From Pseudomonas sp. KUIN-1 (GTDB lineage: Bacteria; Pseudomonadota; Gammaproteobacteria; Pseudomonadales; Pseudomonadaceae), in assembly GCF_009176725.1 (NCBI RefSeq), contig NZ_AP020337.1, forward strand, positions 1,922,001 through 1,986,000: 64,000 bases of DNA, written 5' to 3'. Position 1 is the first letter of the stretch, and each line of letters begins with the position of its first letter. Positions 9,000 through 17,389 of this stretch are shown in pieces. The position numbers and the translations under genes are program-made. The notes below the pieces were generated by a model, which was not told the origin of the DNA, did not search any database, and worked only from the letters and a program-made list of their open reading frames with translations.

Positions 9000-10825
9000 C
9001 GGGGCTTCTCCAGAGTCTTGAGCCACCACGCACGCAGCCCCAGGGTATAGGGCGGGGTAGTGACCATGGCGAATCGGTTGCGATAGGCAAGCCGATGATT
9101 GTTCAGATACCAGTTGGGAATGCTGTAGTGCTGAGACAGCAGTACGCGGTCCAGCGCCCGCGCCGCGGCGACCTGATCGTCGCGGGTCTGCGCGGCCAGC
9201 AGTTTGTTCAGCAGGGCATCGACCACGGGGTTGGCGATACCCGCGTAGTTCTTGCTGCCGTTGATCGCGGCCTGACTGGAATGGAAGTATTGCCACTGCT
9301 CCAGACCGGGGCTCAGGGTCTGTTGCAGGGTCATCAGAATCATGTCGAAATCGAAACGGTCCAGGCGTTGCTTGTATTGGGCGCGGTCGACGGTACGCAG
9401 TCCTGCATTGATTCCCAGGCGGCGCAGGTCTTCGATGTAGGGTTGCAGAATGCGTTCCAGGTTGGGATTGACCAGCAGGATCTCGAAGCGCAAAGGTTGC
9501 TTGTCGGCATTGAGCAAACCCTTGTCCGAGAGCGTCCAGCCTGCCTCGGCAAGCAGCTTCAGGGCCTTGCGCAAGGTCTCGCGCGGGATCCCGCCGCCAT
9601 CGGTTTTCGACGGGGCGAACGGCTGGGTGAACAGGCTGGCAGGCAACTGATCACGGTAGGGCGCCAGGAGCAGCCATTCAGCCCCGGTCGGCAGGCCCGT
9701 CGCGGAAAATTCGCTGTTGGGGTAGTAACTGGTCGAGCGGTCATAGGCGTCGCTGAACAGCGTGCGGTTGGTCCATTCGAAATTGAACAGCAGCCCCAGG
9801 GCTTCGCGCACGCGGATGTCGGCGAAGGCGGCGCGCCGCGTGTTCATGAACAGGCCCTGGGTCTGGGTCGGTATGCGGTGCGGAATCTGCGCCTTGATCA
9901 CCTGACCGTTGGCGACTGCAGGGAAGTCATAGCCATTGGCCCAGTTCTTGGCCTGATGCTCGATGTAGATGTCGAATTCACCCGCCTTGAACGCTTCGAA
10001 CGCCACGTCGCTGTCGCGGTAGAACTCGACCTCGACGCGGTCGAAATTGTATTTGCCGCGGTTGACCGGCAAGTCCTTGCCCCAGTAATCCTTGACCCGC
10101 TCGAACACCAGTTGCCGACCCGGCTGCACGCGGGTGATGCGGTAGGGACCACTGCCCAGCGGCGGCTCGAAGGTGGTCGCCTTGAAATCCCTGTCTTTCC
10201 AGTAATGCTGCGGCAACACTGGCAGTTCGCCCAGGCGCAGGATCAGCAGCGGGTTGCCGGAGCGCTTGAAGACAAAGCGGATGCGATGACGATTGAGGAT
10301 GTCGACGCGCTGCACTTCCTGCAGGGCGGTGCGGTATTGAGGGTGACCGTCCTTGAGCAGTGTCCGGTAGGAAAACGCCACGTCGTAGGCGGTGATGGGC
10401 TTGCCGTCATGGAAGCGCGCCTGTGGGCGCAGGTTGAACACCACCCAGCTGCGGTCCTCGCTGTATTCCACGGACTGGGCGATCAGCCCGTAACTGGAGG
10501 TCGGCTCATCGCCGGACGGGTCGTACTGGCCCGTGCCGACCATCAGCGGTTCATTCAGCTCGTTGACGCCATATTGCAGGAAGTTGCCGGTCGAGACCGG
10601 GCTGCTGCCCTTGAATGTGTAGGGGTTGAGCGTGTCGAACGTGCCGAAGGCCATCATTCTCAGGGTGCCACCTTTCGGCGCCTCGGGATTGACCCAGTCG
10701 AAATGAGTGAAGCTGGCCGGGTACTTGAGAACACCAAACTGCGCGTAACCATGACTTTCAGTAATGGCTGCGTTGGCGCAGAAGCTCAAGGCCAGGCTGA
10801 GGGTTAGCAGGAAGGGACGTATCAC
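8996..10825 (-). CDS. Periplasmic extracellular solute-binding protein, family 5 (NppA1-like paralogue)
   Basis: 609 residues from a GTG at 10825, chosen because it puts a signal peptide (RPFLLTLSLALSFCANA-A) at the N-terminus and gives the usual family length. The frame is also open from an ATG at 10963 that overlaps the mltD stop as TGATG, which would add 46 residues before the signal sequence, so the start is uncertain. The mature domain is homologous to the next gene's product ([34 protein letters not shown]). In Pseudomonas two binding proteins serve one permease (nppA1, nppA2), which may widen substrate range. Confidence 0.85.
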   Translation of the reverse strand: MIRPFLLTLSLALSFCANAAITESHGYAQFGVLKYPASFTHFDWVNPEAPKGGTLRMMAFGTFDTLNPYTFKGSSPVSTGNFLQYGVNELNEPLMVGTGQYDPSGDEPTSSYGLIAQSVEYSEDRSWVVFNLRPQARFHDGKPITAYDVAFSYRTLLKDGHPQYRTALQEVQRVDILNRHRIRFVFKRSGNPLLILRLGELPVLPQHYWKDRDFKATTFEPPLGSGPYRITRVQPGRQLVFERVKDYWGKDLPVNRGKYNFDRVEVEFYRDSDVAFEAFKAGEFDIYIEHQAKNWANGYDFPAVANGQVIKAQIPHRIPTQTQGLFMNTRRAAFADIRVREALGLLFNFEWTNRTLFSDAYDRSTSYYPNSEFSATGLPTGAEWLLLAPYRDQLPASLFTQPFAPSKTDGGGIPRETLRKALKLLAEAGWTLSDKGLLNADKQPLRFEILLVNPNLERILQPYIEDLRRLGINAGLRTVDRAQYKQRLDRFDFDMILMTLQQTLSPGLEQWQYFHSSQAAINGSKNYAGIANPVVDALLNKLLAAQTRDDQVAAARALDRVLLSQHYSIPNWYLNNHRLAYRNRFAMVTTPPYTLGLRAWWLKTLEKPR

Positions 10826-10962
10826 GATCCAGGCGGCTTGGGCTTTCGGGTCGCTAACAGTAACAGCTTGTTCCAGCTGGAAAAAGACTGCAGGTGATGG
10901 CGTTGCCGGGGCTGCATCGGCCACCCGCCCCAAGGTTATCGAAGGGCAAGTGGCCGAGCTCA

Positions 10963-12567
10963 TCAATGTGGCAGGTAAACGGTCAGGGTCTGGCCGGGTT
11001 TGAGGGCCTGCCCGCTACGTGGATTCCAGCGCTTGAGATGTTGCATCTCGACGTTGAAGCGCTTGGCGACCAGGTACATCGAGTCACCTTTCTGGATCTT
11101 GTACTGCATGGATTTCTTTTCGCCATCCTTGGCGCTGGTGCTGGCGACCGCCTTGCTGGCGGCTTTACCGGCAGGTTTGCTGGTGTCCTGCATGACCAGC
11201 GTCTGGCCGACCTTGAGCTTCTTGCCGGTCAGCTTGTTCCAGCGTTGCAAGTCTTCGACGTCAACCTTGTTGGCTTGCGCGATGTTGGTCAGGTTGTCAC
11301 CGCTGCGCACTTTGTAGCTGCGGGTACGTGACGGCTTGTCGTTGCTGGCCAGCGCTTCGAACACAGGCTGTGAATTCTGCATGCCCGGCTTGACCGGTAT
11401 GCTCAGCGACTGACCGACCTTCAGGCGGTTGCCGGACAGCTTGTTATTGCCCTTGAGCGAGCTGACCGTGACCTGATAACGACTTGCCAGGCTTTCCAGA
11501 GTGTCGCCCTTGCGCACCCGGTAAGGCTGCCAGGCGACGAGTTCTTCCTGTTTCATGGTCAGCAGGCTGGCCGTCAGCAGTTGCGCCTTGGAGGTGGGCA
11601 CCAGCAGGTGCTGGGGGCCATCGACGGTCAGGCGCTTCTTGTAGGCGGGGTTGAGCTGGATAAGCTCGTCTTCGTCGATGTCGGCGGCGCTGGCCACTTT
11701 GGACAGGTCGACACGCTTGTTGAGCTCGACGACTTCGAAGTAAGGCTGGTTGGCGATCGGGTTCAGATTGACGCCATAAGCTTCCGGCGACAATACAACC
11801 TGGGACAGGGCCAGCAGCTTGGGCACGTAATCGCGGGTTTCCTGCGGCAGCGGCAGGTTCCAGTAGTCGGTCGGCAGGTTGAGCTTGTCATTGCGCTCGA
11901 TGGCGCGGCTCACCGTGCCTTCGCCGGCATTGTAGGCTGCCAGGGCCAGCAGCCAGTCACCGTTGAACATGTCGTGCAGGCGGGTCAGGTAATCCAGTGC
12001 CGCAACAGTCGAGGCCTGGATGTCGCGACGTCCGTCATAAAAGCTGGTCTGGCGCAGGTTGAAGTAACGCCCGGTCGACGGGATGAACTGCCAGAGGCCG
12101 ACCGCCTGGCTGCGTGAAACGGCCATCGGGTTGTAGGCGCTTTCGATAACCGGAAGCAGGGCCAGTTCCAGCGGCATGTTGCGTTCTTCAAGGCGCTCGA
12201 CGATGTAGTGCATGTACAGGCTGCCGCGCTCGCCAGCGTTTTCCAGAAAGGAAGGGTTGTTGGCGAACCACAGGCGCTGTTGATCGATGCGGGGGTTCTG
12301 ATCGTTGCCTTGTTGCAGTTGAAAGCCCTGACGCATGCGCTCCCAGACATCCTGTGGAGGTGCGAGAGGGGTGGCAGGCTTGTGTGACAGAAAAATCGGT
12401 TTTTGCTTGATTCCGGCGGCCAGGTTAGGCGCGCGATGATTACTGGCCGGGTCGACGCTGGCGGTGCTCTGGCAACCGGCCAGAAGGGCACTCGCGGTGA
12501 CGGCCATGGCCTGAGCCAACCGAGTCAATGCGTCCGAATGTGAAGGCTTGCTGGTAGATGACGACAT
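10963..12567 (-). CDS. mltD: Membrane-bound lytic murein transglycosylase D (lipoprotein)
   Basis: 534 residues. MltD cleaves the glycan strands of peptidoglycan non-hydrolytically, leaving 1,6-anhydro-muramic acid ends, from the periplasmic face of the envelope. A lipobox LLAGC ends at Cys32. The SLT domain follows at about 120-260, with catalytic Glu142 in IESAYNP and the downstream AVGLWQFIPSTGRYF and ALAAYNAGEGTV motifs. Three C-terminal LysM repeats (about 348-391, 417-459 and 488-531) bind peptidoglycan; E. coli MltD has two. The gene lies 99 bases after gloB and its stop overlaps a possible ATG of the next gene, so it may head the transporter operon. Confidence 0.95.
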   Translation of the reverse strand: MSSSTSKPSHSDALTRLAQAMAVTASALLAGCQSTASVDPASNHRAPNLAAGIKQKPIFLSHKPATPLAPPQDVWERMRQGFQLQQGNDQNPRIDQQRLWFANNPSFLENAGERGSLYMHYIVERLEERNMPLELALLPVIESAYNPMAVSRSQAVGLWQFIPSTGRYFNLRQTSFYDGRRDIQASTVAALDYLTRLHDMFNGDWLLALAAYNAGEGTVSRAIERNDKLNLPTDYWNLPLPQETRDYVPKLLALSQVVLSPEAYGVNLNPIANQPYFEVVELNKRVDLSKVASAADIDEDELIQLNPAYKKRLTVDGPQHLLVPTSKAQLLTASLLTMKQEELVAWQPYRVRKGDTLESLASRYQVTVSSLKGNNKLSGNRLKVGQSLSIPVKPGMQNSQPVFEALASNDKPSRTRSYKVRSGDNLTNIAQANKVDVEDLQRWNKLTGKKLKVGQTLVMQDTSKPAGKAASKAVASTSAKDGEKKSMQYKIQKGDSMYLVAKRFNVEMQHLKRWNPRSGQALKPGQTLTVYLPH

Positions 12568-12666
12568 TGTTCGGGGGGTACATCCAGACGAAAATGTCGG
12601 GCGATTCTAGGAAGCAGCCTGCCGTCGGTCAACCTTTCAGAATTTTATTGCGGTTTTAGGGTCGGG

Positions 12667-13446
12667 TCAGAACTTATCTTTCCAGGCCCTCAAGCTGGCA
12701 AAGACCGCACTCTGCGAGGTGTTTTGCGCGTCGCTCCGTTCGTCCGCTTTTTCTTTAACGGATGTTTCCCCGGTACGCAGGAAGGGGTTGGTGCGTTTTT
12801 CCAGTGCCATATTCGAAGGAAGACTGATGCGATTTTCGCTGCGCCAGCGCGTCACTTCGGCCAGGCGTTCGGCAATATCGACATTGGCGGGCTCGACGGC
12901 CTGGGCAAAGCGCAGGTTGCTCAGCGTGTATTCGTGAGCGCAGTAGATCAGTGTGCTGTCCGGCAGTTCGGCCAGGCGGCCGAGAGAATCGTGCATCTGT
13001 TGTGGCGTGCCCTCGAACAGCCGTCCACAGCCGGCGGCAAACAGCGTGTCGCCGCTGAACAGCAGGGGCGTCGTGGCGTCCTCATGATAAAACGCGATAT
13101 GCCCCAGCGTGTGGCCTGGAACCGCATGCACCACAAATTCCAGGCCCAGCACGGTCAGCCGGTCATTGTCGACCAGCGCGATATCGCGCGCCGGTATGGT
13201 CTCGGCCGCTGGGCCCAGCACCCGCGCCGCGGTCGACTGCTGGAGTTCCGCAACACCGCCCACATGATCATTGTGGTGGTGCGTGATCAGGATATCGGTC
13301 AGCCGGTAGTCGGGATTCTGCGCCAGCCAGCCCAGCACCGGCTTCGCGTCGCCCGGATCGACGACAGCGCACTGCTGGCTCGAAAGGTCTTGTAACAACC
13401 ATATGTAGTTGTCATTGAAAGCAGGAAGGGCGTGGATCTGTATCAT
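12667..13446 (-). CDS. gloB: Hydroxyacylglutathione hydrolase (glyoxalase II)
   Basis: 259 residues from the ATG at 13446 ([10 protein letters not shown]), the usual GloB length; the longer open frame antisense to the next gene is rejected. It hydrolyses S-D-lactoylglutathione to D-lactate and glutathione in methylglyoxal detoxification. It has the metallo-beta-lactamase-fold signature THHHNDH (metal ligands H56, H58, D60 and H61), GHTLGHIAF, and [17 protein letters not shown], followed by the family's C-terminal Arg/Lys-rich substrate region ([14 protein letters not shown]). It is divergent from the methyltransferase gene. Confidence 0.96.
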   Translation of the reverse strand: MIQIHALPAFNDNYIWLLQDLSSQQCAVVDPGDAKPVLGWLAQNPDYRLTDILITHHHNDHVGGVAELQQSTAARVLGPAAETIPARDIALVDNDRLTVLGLEFVVHAVPGHTLGHIAFYHEDATTPLLFSGDTLFAAGCGRLFEGTPQQMHDSLGRLAELPDSTLIYCAHEYTLSNLRFAQAVEPANVDIAERLAEVTRWRSENRISLPSNMALEKRTNPFLRTGETSVKEKADERSDAQNTSQSAVFASLRAWKDKF

Positions 13447-13527
13447 GGCGCAGTTCGCATAGCGGCGGACAATGGTGCATCTTAGAGTCTGTTGCCGCTG
13501 TATGCGAGCACCTCTGGAGGAGAACTC

Positions 13528-14289
13528 ATGACCGATGAAGCGTTCGCTCAGGCTGATCCTGAGTGGCTTGCATTGATCCGCGCTGCCCGCGAATGGCTTT
13601 CCGGGCCGCTCGGGCAGCTTCTGCTCGAAGAGGAGCGGCGCATTCTCGACGAAGAACTGGGGCGGTATTTCGGTGGCTATCTGGTGCATTACGGCCCGTC
13701 GGCGCAAAGCCCGCCGGTGGCTCCCCAGGTGCAGCGCAATGTACGCCTTGGTGCGCCATTGCCGGGTGTCGAGATCGTCTGTGAAGAACAGGCGTGGCCA
13801 TTGAGTGAGCACGCGGCCGATGTCGTGGTACTGCAACACGGCCTGGATTTCTGCCTGTCGCCCCACGGCCTGCTGCGCGAAGCGGCCAGCAGCGTGCGAC
13901 CGGGCGGGCACTTGCTGATTATCGGTATCAACCCCTGGAGCACCTGGGGCATACGCCATGTATTCGCCCGGGATGCGCTGCGCAAGGCACGCTGCATTTC
14001 ATCCTCGCGGGTCGCTGACTGGCTGAATCTGCTGGGCTTCGCGCTGGAGAAACGACGCTTCGGATGCTATCGTCCGCCCCTTGCTTCAGCAGCATGGCAG
14101 TCGCGTCTTGCAGGGCTTGAACGCCTTGGCGAGGGACGTCAGAGCCCCGGTGGCGGCTTCTATGTACTGGTGGCGCGCAAACTGGTGGTAGGCCTCAGGC
14201 CTTTGCGCCAAGTGCGCCGTGACCCGATCGGCAAGCTGATTCCCATGCCGATGGCCAAGGTCAGCCGCAATACTCAGGATCAGGCTTGA
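13528..14289 (+). CDS. SAM-dependent methyltransferase-like protein
   Basis: 253 residues from the ATG at 13528, which has CTGGAGGAG just upstream. The centre has a class I methyltransferase pattern: [12 protein letters not shown] (motif IV-like), then [23 protein letters not shown]. The glycine-rich motif I (GxGxG) is not obvious, so activity is uncertain. The protein sits between gloB and rnhA in the order conserved in Pseudomonas. The target molecule is unknown. Confidence 0.82.
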   Translation: MTDEAFAQADPEWLALIRAAREWLSGPLGQLLLEEERRILDEELGRYFGGYLVHYGPSAQSPPVAPQVQRNVRLGAPLPGVEIVCEEQAWPLSEHAADVVVLQHGLDFCLSPHGLLREAASSVRPGGHLLIIGINPWSTWGIRHVFARDALRKARCISSSRVADWLNLLGFALEKRRFGCYRPPLASAAWQSRLAGLERLGEGRQSPGGGFYVLVARKLVVGLRPLRQVRRDPIGKLIPMPMAKVSRNTQDQA

Positions 14290-14335
14290 GCAATGCCATG
14301 CCGCAAATGAAGCCCATCATTCTGGAAAGGTCGTA

Positions 14336-14788
14336 ATGAGCGATAGCGTTGAACTCTTCACCGACGGTGCCTGCAAGGGTAATCCTGGCCCGGGCGGGTG
14401 GGGAGCCCTGCTGGTGTGCAAGGGCGTCGAAAAAGAGTTGTGGGGTGGCGAAGCCAATACCACCAACAACCGGATGGAACTGACCGGTGCGATTCGCGGG
14501 CTTGAAGAACTCAAGCGCCCCTGCGAAGTGACGCTGGTGACCGACTCTCAGTACGTGATGAAAGGCATTACCGAGTGGATGGTCAACTGGAAGAAGCGCG
14601 GCTGGAAAACCGCTGCCAAGGAGCCGGTCAAAAATGCCGACCTGTGGCAGCTTCTGGATGAACAGGTCAGTCGCCACACGGTGAAATGGCAGTGGGTGCG
14701 TGGGCACATCGGCCACCCTGGCAACGAGCGTGCCGACCAGCTCGCCAACCGTGGCGTCGACGAAGTGCGCGGCATCCGGCACGGCTAG
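14336..14788 (+). CDS. rnhA: Ribonuclease HI
   Basis: 150 residues. The enzyme cuts the RNA strand of RNA:DNA hybrids (Okazaki primers, R-loops). All catalytic residues fall at the E. coli positions: D10, E48, D70, H124 and D134, in [34 protein letters not shown] and RAD. The basic handle ([16 protein letters not shown]) used to grip the hybrid is present. GGAAAGGTCGTA precedes the start. dnaQ follows in the same direction, as in many gammaproteobacteria where the two genes are adjacent. Confidence 0.98.
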   Translation: MSDSVELFTDGACKGNPGPGGWGALLVCKGVEKELWGGEANTTNNRMELTGAIRGLEELKRPCEVTLVTDSQYVMKGITEWMVNWKKRGWKTAAKEPVKNADLWQLLDEQVSRHTVKWQWVRGHIGHPGNERADQLANRGVDEVRGIRHG

Positions 14789-14853
14789 ACGCGCACGGGC
14801 TCGCAACGGCCGCTGCGTGCTAGAATCGCGGCCTGTACATGAGGCAACAGTCA

Positions 14854-15633
14854 ATGGCATTGCAAAACCTGGATAACAGATCGATCGTCCTCGATACCGA
14901 AACCACCGGTATGCCGGTGACGGATGGTCACCGCATCATCGAGATCGGTTGTGTCGAGTTGATCGGTCGCCGCCTGACCGGGCGGCATTTTCACGTTTAC
15001 CTGCAACCTGATCGCGAAAGTGACGAAGGCGCGATCGGTGTTCACGGTATCACCAACGAATTTCTGGTCGGCAAGCCGCGGTTTGCCGAAGTCGCCGATG
15101 AATTCTTCGAGTTCATCAAGGGCGCGCAGCTGATCATTCACAACGCAGCGTTCGACGTTGGCTTCATCAACAACGAATTTGCCTTGATGGGTTCGCAGGA
15201 CAGGGCTGATATCACCCAGCACTGTTCGATTCTCGATACCCTGATGATGGCGCGAGAGCGCCACCCGGGTCAGCGCAACAGCCTGGATGCACTGTGCAAG
15301 CGCTATGGCGTCGACAACTCGGGCCGTGAGTTGCACGGCGCATTGCTCGACTCCGAGATTCTGGCTGACGTCTACCTGGCGATGACCGGCGGGCAGACCA
15401 GCCTGTCGCTGGCCGGCAATGCTTCCGATGGCAATGGTTCGGGCGAAGGCTCCGGCAACCGTGGCAGCGAAATTCGCCGCCTGCCGGCCGATCGCAAGCC
15501 TTGCCGCATCATTCGCGCTTCTGAAAGTGAACTGGCCGAGCACGAAGTGCGTATGAGCACCATCGCCAAGGCTTGCGGTGCTCCTCCGCTCTGGGTACAG
15601 ATGCTGGAAGCCGGAGCACAGGCATCTTCCTGA
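14854..15633 (+). CDS. dnaQ: DNA polymerase III epsilon subunit (3'-5' proofreading exonuclease)
   Basis: 259 residues from the ATG at 14854 (GAGG ten bases upstream); an in-frame ATG five codons earlier is possible. This is the proofreading subunit of the replicative polymerase. Exo I motif LDTETTG carries D14 and E16, Exo II is HNAAFDVGFINNE, and Exo III-epsilon is HGALLDSEILADVYLAM with the His and Asp of the DEDDh family. A Gly/Ser/Asn-rich linker (about 190-210) leads to the C-terminal segment that binds the alpha subunit. Confidence 0.97.
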   Translation: MALQNLDNRSIVLDTETTGMPVTDGHRIIEIGCVELIGRRLTGRHFHVYLQPDRESDEGAIGVHGITNEFLVGKPRFAEVADEFFEFIKGAQLIIHNAAFDVGFINNEFALMGSQDRADITQHCSILDTLMMARERHPGQRNSLDALCKRYGVDNSGRELHGALLDSEILADVYLAMTGGQTSLSLAGNASDGNGSGEGSGNRGSEIRRLPADRKPCRIIRASESELAEHEVRMSTIAKACGAPPLWVQMLEAGAQASS

Positions 15634-15659
15634 CAGCAAGCGGCAAAGGTGAACTGAAC

Positions 15660-16208
15660 GTGGCACATCCTGCTTTGAGCATTCGGGTTGCAGACGAATG
15701 CTTCGAGGACTACATCCTCAATAGCGAATTCACGTTTACAGTGCTTGGCTACGCCCAACCGCGCATCGGCAAGCCCGTGGATTCATGGCCGGTAGAGCTG
15801 GTCGAGCCGTACAGCAAGAATTATGGCATCGACTCTCAGGAGTTCGCCGATCATCGTGACGCCGCCACCAGTTCGGTGATGGTTGCCTGGCTGGATGACC
15901 ACCCCGTCGGCCATATCGTGATGAGCACTCACTGGAGCGGCTTCGCCTACATCGATGAACTGGCGGTAGACGAGTCGGCGCGCCGTCATGGCGTCGCACG
16001 TTCATTGCTCGACGCCGCACAATTCTGGACTCGCAAGCGCGATCTGCCGGGCATCGTTCTGGAAACCCAGAACAATAATCTGGGAGCCTGCAGGCTGTAC
16101 GAGAGTTGCGGGTACGTGGTCGGCGGGGTGGATCACATGCGCTATCGCGGCATCGATCCGAGCACTCGTGAAACGGCGATTTTCTGGTATCTGATCTTTT
16201 CGGATTAA
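15660..16208 (+). CDS. GNAT-family N-acetyltransferase
   Basis: 182 residues from a GTG at 15660 preceded by AGGTGA; upstream frame extension overlaps dnaQ and is rejected. The C-terminal half is a GNAT acetyl-CoA fold: AYIDELAVDESARRHGVARSLLDAA (motif A, R/Q-x-x-G-x-A loop as RRHGVA), then GIVLETQNNNLGACRLYESCGYVVGG (motif B). It resembles RimI-type or antibiotic-type acetyltransferases; the acceptor is not evident. The gene lies 26 bases after dnaQ and may be co-transcribed. Confidence 0.85.
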   Translation: MAHPALSIRVADECFEDYILNSEFTFTVLGYAQPRIGKPVDSWPVELVEPYSKNYGIDSQEFADHRDAATSSVMVAWLDDHPVGHIVMSTHWSGFAYIDELAVDESARRHGVARSLLDAAQFWTRKRDLPGIVLETQNNNLGACRLYESCGYVVGGVDHMRYRGIDPSTRETAIFWYLIFSD

Positions 16209-16246
16209 CAGCTTCCCGCCGGCCGTGCAGCCAAAGCGGGAATGCT
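16209..16246. terminator. Hairpin between convergent GNAT and hypothetical genes
   Basis: TTCCCGC (16213-16219) pairs with GCGGGAA (16236-16242), extended by CAGC/GCTG. No T-run follows, so it is only a candidate bidirectional terminator. Confidence 0.4.
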
Positions 16247-16253
16247 GCCGGTA

Positions 16254-16469
16254 TTACGTGGGTGTACGGGTGATTTTTATGCCCGATTGCACCAGCTCGA
16301 AGTCCTCACCACCCAGATGCTTGACCCGGTCGCCGATTGCCAGCCTGTAGGTGATCACCGGTTGCCCGCTCTGCGCCTCATCCGGCTGCGATTCCTGGAA
16401 CTCATGAACCGGATAAACGCGACCTTCGGCGTCCCTGGCATGAAATTGTCCGACGAGAACTGAAGCCAT
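16254..16469 (-). CDS. Conserved hypothetical protein, 71 residues
   Basis: Start at 16469 (MASVLVGQF), with AGAGGTTACAGAGCAA upstream; the frame stays open further upstream but has no ribosome site there. The small protein is acidic and rich in Glu/Gln/Asp. It reads like a compact beta domain: GQFHARDAEGRVYPVHEFQ, then VITYRLAIGDRVKHLGGEDFELV. No membrane segment or signal peptide is visible. I do not recognise a function. It is convergent with the GNAT gene and divergent from the FMN reductase. Confidence 0.6.
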   Translation of the reverse strand: MASVLVGQFHARDAEGRVYPVHEFQESQPDEAQSGQPVITYRLAIGDRVKHLGGEDFELVQSGIKITRTPT

Positions 16470-16679
16470 TTGCTCTGTAACCTCTGAAACTGAATATAAC
16501 TGCTGGTTTACGAATCCATCGAGGCTAGTAGACCACTGATCTATAGGTGAGTTTGCCTTTGAGGGAAAAAATAATCCCTGCTGTTCCAGTGCGTAGGGAA
16601 TTGACCGGCGCAAAGGTCGTCTAAACCCGGCTTCTGTTCTATACCTAACCTTCCCTTGAATCAGATGACGGATATTTCC

Positions 16680-17249
16680 ATGAGCCAGGTTCATACCATT
16701 GCCGTATTGGTCGGCAGTCTGCGAAAAGAGTCCATCAACCGCAAGATCGCGCTTGCTCTGGCAGAACTGGCACCTGCCAGCCTGAAACTGAATATCGTCG
16801 AGATTGGTGACTTGCCGTTGTACAACGAAGACATCGATGGCGACTCACCGCCGCCTGCATACACTACCTTTCGCGAGCATCTGGGCGCTGCCGACGGCGT
16901 GCTGTTTGTCACCCCGGAATACAACCGCTCGGTGCCGGGTGCCCTGAAGAACGCCATTGATGTGGGCTCGCGTCCCTATGGCAAAAGTGCCTTCAGCGGC
17001 AAGCCGGGCGCAGTGATCAGTGCCTCGCCGGGTGCTGTCGGTGGCTTTGGTGCCAACCATCACCTGCGCCAGTCGCTGGTATTTCTGGACGTGCTGTGTC
17101 TCCAGCAGCCCGAAGCCTACCTGGGCGGTGCCGGGAGCTTTTTCGACGAGTCCGGCGCATTGTCCGATAAAACCAGGCCTTTCCTGCAGAAGTTCATCGA
17201 TGCCTTTGCCGCCTGGGTCGAAAAGAACGGCAAAGTCTCCGCCAACTGA
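16680..17249 (+). CDS. NADPH-dependent FMN reductase (ChrR/YieF-like flavoprotein)
   Basis: 189 residues from the ATG at 16680 (MSQVHTIAVLVGSLRK); two upstream in-frame ATGs lack a good ribosome site. It is a flavodoxin-like FMN_red protein. GSLRKESINRKIA binds the FMN phosphate, LYNEDID and TPEYNRSVPGALKNAIDVGSR form the isoalloxazine side, and GKPGAVISASPGAVGG is the family's Gly-rich loop. Related enzymes reduce quinones, chromate or azo dyes by two-electron transfer and protect against oxidative stress. It is monocistronic. Confidence 0.92.
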   Translation: MSQVHTIAVLVGSLRKESINRKIALALAELAPASLKLNIVEIGDLPLYNEDIDGDSPPPAYTTFREHLGAADGVLFVTPEYNRSVPGALKNAIDVGSRPYGKSAFSGKPGAVISASPGAVGGFGANHHLRQSLVFLDVLCLQQPEAYLGGAGSFFDESGALSDKTRPFLQKFIDAFAAWVEKNGKVSAN

Positions 17250-17256
17250 CGCTGAC

Positions 17257-17386
17257 GAAGCGCGTCTGCGGATAAATTGCTTTATCTAACGCAGGCGCTT
17301 CGCGCTACCTCAATAAGCTGTTTCCTTTTTTCCTCGGCCATGCGCTCACGCGCAATGCGCTACGAGGAGTTATCCAAGGGAAACAG
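17257..17386 (+). promoter_or_regulatory. Structured leader of the large toxin-like gene
   Basis: CTGTTTCC (17318-17325) is complementary to GGAAACAG (17379-17386), which contains part of the AAGGGA ribosome site of the gene starting at 17390. Inside this, CCTCG (17332-17336) pairs with CGAGG (17363-17367). An imperfect hairpin GAAGCGCGTCTGCG...CGCAGGCGCTTCGCGC lies just upstream (17257-17306). Translation control is inferred. Confidence 0.45.
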
Positions 17387-17389
17387 TAC

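Noticed and set aside
9095..10807. 570-codon plus-strand frame over the binding protein gene
   Set aside because: It is the shadow of the well-supported minus-strand SBP gene and has no recognisable domain.
17250..17389. Hrp box (GGAACC-N15/16-CCAC) before the large toxin-like gene
   Set aside because: Looked for it because of a possible type III link; neither half-motif is present in the leader.
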